Assembly (NCBI RefSeq): GCF_051020985.1
Contig: NC_135010.1
Coordinates: 2,416,001-2,480,000 of the forward strand
Source of the DNA: Nomia melanderi
Lineage: Eukaryota > Arthropoda > Insecta > Hymenoptera > Halictidae
Direction: 5' to 3'
Length of the DNA stretch: 64,000 nucleotides
Made by a program: the position numbers and the translations under genes. Shown here piece after piece: positions 57,740 to 64,000 of this stretch. Under the pieces are notes generated by a model, which searched no databases, was not told the DNA's origin, and saw only the letters and a list, made by a program, of their open reading frames with translations. Numbering within the stretch: position 1 is the first letter of the stretch; every line of letters starts with the position of its first letter.

Positions 57740-60700
57740 GAGAATATACTGCGTGTAATGTATCATTCTCACGATGAGCTATCTAACACTAACCGCACGA
57801 CTTTCAAAATTCTGATAAGTATGCAAAAAAGTAGAGTGCATGTTTAGGCGCGCGTGTTAAAACTTCAAACACATGGCACAAAGGCGTAAAGAGCAACGGC
57901 GTAGTCTCAGACAAAACAAATATGTTATCAGCACATACAAGATAAACGGAGATATGAGGATCACCTTGATAAGAGGAGGTGATAACACACCTACGTACCT
58001 ACATTCCCTGATAAAACAGAGGTAGAGGTGTACCGGCGAAAGGGTTAAACGAAGTCTAAAACTCAACGTTTGTATGAAATAAAAACGAGCAAGGAGAGAA
58101 AATTCATTTGGACTATCATAAAGTATTTCGGTTCATGATAAAGAAACGTTTTATTCGTTCCTTTGTATTTATTTAGAAAAATCACATTCACTTTACGGTT
58201 GACCACATTTGTGACTATAGATGCATGGATATGGTTATAGACTGTAAATTATAATTTAAATGCAAATTATACATTAATATTTATATTATCCGTATTACTC
58301 ACAGAACAATTATGCCTTGTTTTACAATACACAGTCCACAGAAAATTTTCGAGTAAACAAATTATCGTTGATTATGAATGCAAAATGTATAACAGATATT
58401 AGTAGTTATGCACCAGTACAGTTTAATCTTTTACCTACAAAAACTGAATAATTGTAAATCTTCCATGTAAAGTATTAGTAAGAACGTAAAATTCTATATA
58501 AATTTTAAAATATGAACCACGTACTTATGGCATAAGGTAGCTTTTAAAATGTAAAGATATGTTTACATTAACAAAAATTATTTTATTCGTGTCAGTTTAT
58601 CTTTATCGTGTGAAGTCTTCTAGTGGGTGAAAGAAATTCTTGCCCCATTTCGGTGTCTATATAGTAACCTGTGAGTACTGGAATATACATATGTTATACT
58701 CCACAGACTTATTATAATTTATACTATATTCAATTTGTAATCTTACCTTTTAGTTATTTTGTGATTTGTAATTATTCGGTTTATGTTATAGTTTTAAATA
58801 CTCAGTTAGTTAATTATTAAATCGACAGTTTAATCACTTAATAAACTATTAATGTACATTTATTTTCCTAAAATAAAGCTATTTTTCAAAAGTCATGTCC
58901 ACTCAATGAATATCATTTTTTAACAATTAATTCCATTTATAAATGTACAATTTTCCACTATATAACAATACAAACTTTGATTGATTATCAAAAACCATGC
59001 AATTTAATTATTGAAACGTCGGTCTACATTCCCCATAAAAAATATAATCCAAATATTGATTATTTCTGGTATTTAATAAAGTCATTATTTTAAAAAATGT
59101 TTGCTATAGCATCCGATTGTTCGACTTTTTGTTTGGAATTATTTTTATGTAAAAATCGCATAGCAAGTTAGTAGATGTGTCATTGATAGAACATACTGTC
59201 AGAAATTCCATATCTCTGGTTGCATTATAATTATTAAATATGTCAGTGTGAGATTTCTATGCCTAATTTTTACAATTAGTTTTCAAAGCATTCTTTTTAC
59301 TTTTGAATTAAAGAAAATCGTTAAGTAAAAAAAGTATTTTCGAACAAGTTTGTGCATACTAGGCGTGTAGTGTATTTTAGTTATTAGAATAACTAATTTT
59401 GGTTAAGACAACTATACGAAAGTGACTAATTGTCAGTCGAGGTTTATATTTATATGTTAAACCGGATGTTATTTACATAAACTCTCAATCCTTCCAAATA
59501 CTCATGATCTGGATAAAATCACTCAGGAAAACGTAGGACAATGAGTTGAAAAGGATTGAGCCCATAAAACTTGTTACGCACGTAGCCATTAATTCCACCA
59601 ACAGTATCATCTTACGCAAGCAACAATTACGGTAAAAAAAACATTTATGCGACTAAACGAAAATACTGTGATTAATTAAACGAGTTGAAAGGTTAAACTG
59701 TACTAGGCTATAACTAGTAGTATTTGTTTATTGGAGAATTTTTTGTAGACTGTGTATTGTTAAATAAGAGTATAATTGTTCTGTGATTAATATGGGCAAT
59801 ATGAATATCATGTTATGACTTTTTTTTTGTGTTTTGATATTTATCATTTTAAAAGTTTCAAAAATTCAAATTCTGAATTGGTTCATTTAGGAAAATCAGA
59901 ATTAAATATAAGATTTCGTCTTTCAACAGTTGTATTTGAAATTCAAACTATGTTAGTTTTTACGAAAGTTTACAATATATTTCACATATTTATATTGGCT
60001 ATATAATGAAATCATTCTGTTCTATTTATAGTAGAAACACCCACTTGTGATACATGCTCAAACATGTCGTCATGATTGAACTGAATGTTTGTATTTGACA
60101 ATTTTATTGGCAGATATAGATAAAGTGCAATTCATTAAAGTTTCTTTCTTTTGAATAATAATTCAGTGGAATAAAAATAAAATGTCAATGTAGTACATTT
60201 TATTATAATGTTTGAAATTTTAAAGACTTTAATACATTAATATTATGAATGTATAACGATCCACAGTTTGCTTATAATAAATAACTAAAAAAATTTATAT
60301 TCTAAATAATAATAACAAAGAAAAGAACATTACTGTCATTGTGTTAAGTACATTTCAAACATACTGTATTGAAAAAGTGATGCTTTTGTTAGCTATTATA
60401 ATATAGTTTTTAGTACGCTACTTTTATTTTCATTTTCTTTTTAAACGTGCATCATGACTAGTTATATTGTTATCCTTCGCACTCATAGAATTATAAGTAC
60501 CTAATTACATAATATACTTTCTTGATGTATCATCGATATTTATTAAATGATATTACCTTTGCTTGGAAGTTAAAATCGGTTTTATCTAGTTAAATATTAA
60601 TTATAAAATGCATAAAATTTCTCATTAATAGGAAAAACGATTAACGTAATCTTTATAGTAAAGTTTCACCAATAATGATTGTTTTGTTAAAAAAATTATT

Positions 60701-61960
60701 TCAACCAATCTAAAGATTCGCGAATAATATTTAAGTAGTTAATAGGTTAAAAATTACTGGAATAAATTTAGAAGTTCCCACTGTGTATATGTACGAAACC
60801 ACAATAGTGAATCAGATGGAAAAGATAAGACTATAAGAATAGATCATTATTAGAATGTAGATAATTATCAATAAATAAGTCGATCTTTCGCTAAATCATA
60901 ATATACAATGTGTTCTGAAACTAAGATCAAGAAAACAATAATTAAAAACGTATAATAATATTTTTTGATAGAATTCTTTGTTTTCACAAATATGATACAC
61001 TTTGCACTGCATTTTCTGAATGCAAAATGTGAATGAGGTATACCTTAATAAATAGAAATGAAAGTAACTTAATAAAGTAAAACATTACTTATTTAAAGAA
61101 ATGAGAAACAAGACGACATAATAACAAGTATTTCTAACGCAATTATTGAAAATAAGAAATAATAAGATATACGATAGAAATAAATTATTATAATTGTTTA
61201 TTTTATTTTCTTTTGTAAACTAAATATTAAAAGGAATTCTGAATTTTTTAACGGTAATACAATTCTGGGTCGATGGTCGTTTTAGATTTATGTATGCTCT
61301 AGGAAACGCGACTAACGAATGCAAAATCATTTTGCCCATGATCAGAATACACTTTCCATTGTCTACACTGTAAATTCTACACGAATGAATCGTGCATAAA
61401 ATTTTATGTAAACTTGTGGATGCATTCATAAAATTTATATAGAATATATAAAGTACTATTTTAGTAAATAAATTTTTCATTAAAAATGTTACTCTGTTGT
61501 CAAAATGAATGGTACTTAATTCTAATTAAAAATAAAAATTATCATATTAACTAAAATTATAACATTTATTTTCTAAAAATGTAACACAATATAGCAATAA
61601 AAATCCAAATAGCAAAGATTGATGCAAATTTTTAAGCAGCAAAGAACAAACATAAATAATTAAAAAATGAATAATCATTGAAAAACTGCAGGCACAGTTG
61701 CATTGAAAAGTTACTCTATATTCGCTGAACTAGAGTTAATCTTGTCACGAATATAACATTTTATGTTGCCGGTTTAATTTGATGTGTTCATCTTATTTTG
61801 TATATAGAAGTAACTTCTTTTCGATTATATAATACTACCAGTTACAGATCTGCCTATATGTAAATGCTTTTCAAACCACCAAAAGCCGATTTACGAAATC
61901 GTCACTTTTACTGTTATTGACACTAGACTGCGGCCGATTATGTTATAACAGTGTTATGTT
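57740..61960. other. AT-rich stretch without recognised gene
   Basis: 57840-58060 is GC-richer and ends CGGCGAAAGGGTTAA, which resembles an isolated family L right end without a visible partner. 58100-61960 has only short frames (up to 86 codons), unrecognised. Confidence 0.45.
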
Positions 61961-61972
61961 AACGGTGACCAA

Positions 61973-62005
61973 TATAAATGGGGTTCTCCGTAGAGATTGT
62001 CATTC
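61973..62005 (+). promoter_or_regulatory. TATA plus initiator core promoter
   Basis: TATAAA at 61973-61978 is followed by TCATTC at 62000-62005, an exact match to the insect initiator TCAKTY. That puts the start A at 62002, 29 bases after the TATA box, the expected distance. The surrounding 61900-62170 is GC-richer than the flanks. Direction is rightward. Confidence 0.5.
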
Positions 62006-62032
62006 GAGTCGATTGATTTCACAAGAAATCAG
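62002..62032 (+). other. Putative 31 nt non-coding first exon
   Basis: From the predicted start A, 31 bases lead into AATCAGGTAAGTAACC, a near-ideal 5' splice site with GT at 62033. There is no ATG in the exon, so it would be untranslated leader. The partner acceptor is not identified and may lie beyond the window's right edge. A long non-coding RNA would fit equally well. Confidence 0.4.
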
Positions 62033-62033
62033 G

Positions 62034-64000
62034 TAAGTAACCATCGTGCGACGAATCGATCATGCAGGGCGACCAGAGAATCAATCGGATCGATATGTAA
62101 TTCTGGCTAGGAGAACGCGTTTCCGAAGGACATTGCTTTAAAACAGTCATCCCACGCACGCTAGCGTTCTTGAAAATTCTAGAGACTTCTATTAGCAGAA
62201 TCTTTTCTACGAAGCAGAATGATATCGTTTAATATGAAGCAGTATTCCTAGAAATTCTTGTTTTTTATCTATGACTTCTACTTCCTTCTAGAATTAAACA
62301 GCTTTGGTTTGTACCTACTTATGCCTTTAGCTGTTGGTTATATGTTGTTATTTATAAATTGAAATATTTTCAATCTCTGTGATAGAGCAACTTGTAGTGG
62401 TTCTTTCAACAGTATTGTTGTGATGATTAATATGGAAAAGAAGCATTTTCATAAGATTAAGTGAACTTTCATTATAATATATATAATAGTAATGCGTAAA
62501 AACATGGCCTAAGAAATCAGTAAGAAAGAAATGATATGACTATTTGTCACTGAAGGATTGAATTTCTTAACTATTCAGTATTGAATAACTAAGTTTAGTG
62601 GTTATGTTACATAACTATAGTAAGTTTTTCCTTGCATATTGGGTAGAAGATTATATTTTCTAGCCATATTCATGTTACATGTCTAAATGTACAAAATTAA
62701 TTCGTAGAAAATTACTATTTTCCTTCTCTACCATGATGCGGAACTCTTTAGCTAAAGGGTTATAAATGTCGAGCAATAAATTAACATTTAAACGTGAGTT
62801 TAACCTATGAAATGTTTACTTGTGATTTTTCATGTCAACGAATGCCAACAGTGTTATCACAGGCTATACAATAGTCGACATATAAAATTCAAAAATGAAA
62901 TGAAATGTGTGACATCCGAGTTCTTGAGTATCTATATGTATAGTACTTGATCTATATCCATTCACCGAAATACCAACCAATGTAAGAGTCGATAAAGCGG
63001 CTAAAGGAGTAACTAATTGTAGCATCAACAAAGAATTCTCACACGTACTATTTAAAGGTATGCATACAAATGAACTCCGAAGTAACTGAAGAAAAGAATT
63101 GAAGGACACCGCATCGTCGCGTCTTTTAAATGCTTACAATCAATTTTACCGTCAACACTAAACGCTAACAGAGGAAGAAACAAACGATAATTAGCAAATT
63201 AAATACTGGTTACACCGAACTCACATGTCACTTATCTATACTAACCATTGTGTGATTAACTACTTACGATGTCTGTGACGCTACAAGCAATATTAAACAT
63301 TTACTTTTGATCATTTTAAATTTCGAACAGTTCTACAAAAGAATTAGAAAAATATCCGACGTTATAAAACAGTTTTACATTAAACAAGATTTCCAAGATA
63401 CTTACATTTAAAAAAAAAATGAATCTTGTAAACAAAATAATATAAATTGTAGTCAGAGATTTATCTCAGGATGTGAATAATAATTAATGTAAATAATTAT
63501 GTTTATTTTCATTCTATAAGTCTTTTAAATAATTAGATTTTAGTATATAGATTATTAAATGCATCACTGAAGATATTTTAATTTCCGTTTTTATTTAATA
63601 TTCCCACTTTACCGTATATTCAAAAGGACATTTAAAAAATTGATGTAAAATTTAGAAGTTAATTTTAATATTACACATAATTATCTGTAACTATGTAAAA
63701 ACGTTATGAAAGAACACTTAATTTCCATTTGAAAAATTACAGATAAGTTTTAAAATTATCACAGGCATAATTGTTAAGAGTAAATCAAGTGTTGCACTGT
63801 AAATATTATTCGGCTTCCTTTGAACTATACAACATTCATCTAATAAATCAATTATCACTAAAGTTATTACTTACAATATAATCAGAATAATTATAGTTAC
63901 TTGTCTCACTTTCTATATATAGTGCATTCTTAAAGAAGTAATAGAATTTTAAGTGACTTTCATTTTTCAACTACTACGTAGACACCATTAATAACCTTTG
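62034..64000. other. Possible first intron; no exon recognised
   Basis: AT-rich, with one 81-codon minus frame (62864-63109) of no known family. If the promoter at 61973 is real, this is the start of its first intron. Confidence 0.35.

Noticed and set aside
58037..58047. GAAAGGGTTAA resembling a family L right end
   Set aside because: No matching left terminus could be located, so no element is called.
1..64000. tRNA, rRNA, CRISPR, bacterial operon or viral genes
   Set aside because: No cloverleaf with a B-box GGTTCGAATCC-type core, no spaced direct-repeat array, no ribosome-binding-site-led gene runs and no recognisable viral proteins were seen by eye. A covariance-model scan would be needed to exclude diverged RNA genes.

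Overview
This window looks like AT-rich, gene-poor nuclear DNA from an insect. GC is roughly 30% by eye, and there are long runs with no open frame, no bacterial-style operons, and no rRNA, tRNA or CRISPR array that I could recognise. The mobile elements support an animal, probably an insect: a mariner transposase fragment, Tc1-like and mariner-like non-autonomous elements, and many short elements bounded by TTAA in the piggyBac style. An aculeate hymenopteran (bee or ant) would fit the composition and element mix, but this is an inference; nothing in the sequence fixes the species.

No complete protein-coding gene can be called with confidence. The readable content is mostly a graveyard of small DNA transposons, and almost every short open frame is a chance frame, often inside one of these elements. 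The TTAA-bounded families are named here for convenience. A, A' and A'' share the terminal motif TTAA-CACTARAACTACC but differ inside. B has a GTATAC-centred subterminal palindrome, C begins CACATTCGCTA, D begins CCCTTGCC, and L begins CCCTTTG. They fall in two clusters, about 1-18.6 kb and 44-57.7 kb, with only two (both family B) in the 25 kb between and none recognised after 57.7 kb. Five are nested one inside another exactly at TTAA, and for two of these a paralogous copy elsewhere in the window preserves the empty site.

Other regions: 7.2-7.9 kb is a long imperfect inverted repeat (K). 12.34-12.57 and 21.48-21.71 kb are two copies of a Tc1-like miniature in opposite orientation. 28.78-29.93 kb is a fold-back mariner with transposase N-terminal codons at both ends, interrupted by a 444 bp palindromic element (J). 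45.8 and 54.9 kb carry two mariner-type miniatures (G). 46.86-47.18 kb is an inverted-repeat element filled by a 36 bp minisatellite. 47.60-48.24 kb is a TA-bounded element with 225 bp inverted arms (H). 51.8 and 55.4 kb hold an unclassified repeat pair (E).

Signs of real genes are limited. The best is a core promoter near 61973-62033 on the + strand, with TATA, initiator and a consensus 5' splice site in correct spacing, suggesting a 31 nt non-coding first exon of a gene running off the right edge. A weaker TATA/initiator pair lies near 8639-8670. A relatively GC-rich island spans about 40.78-41.99 kb with candidate splice donors on both strands. A 174-codon open frame at 2916-3440 is longer than chance comfortably predicts and is flanked by splice-like signals, but I do not recognise it. 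These elements do not form a pathway; the window reads as intergenic or large-intron DNA.
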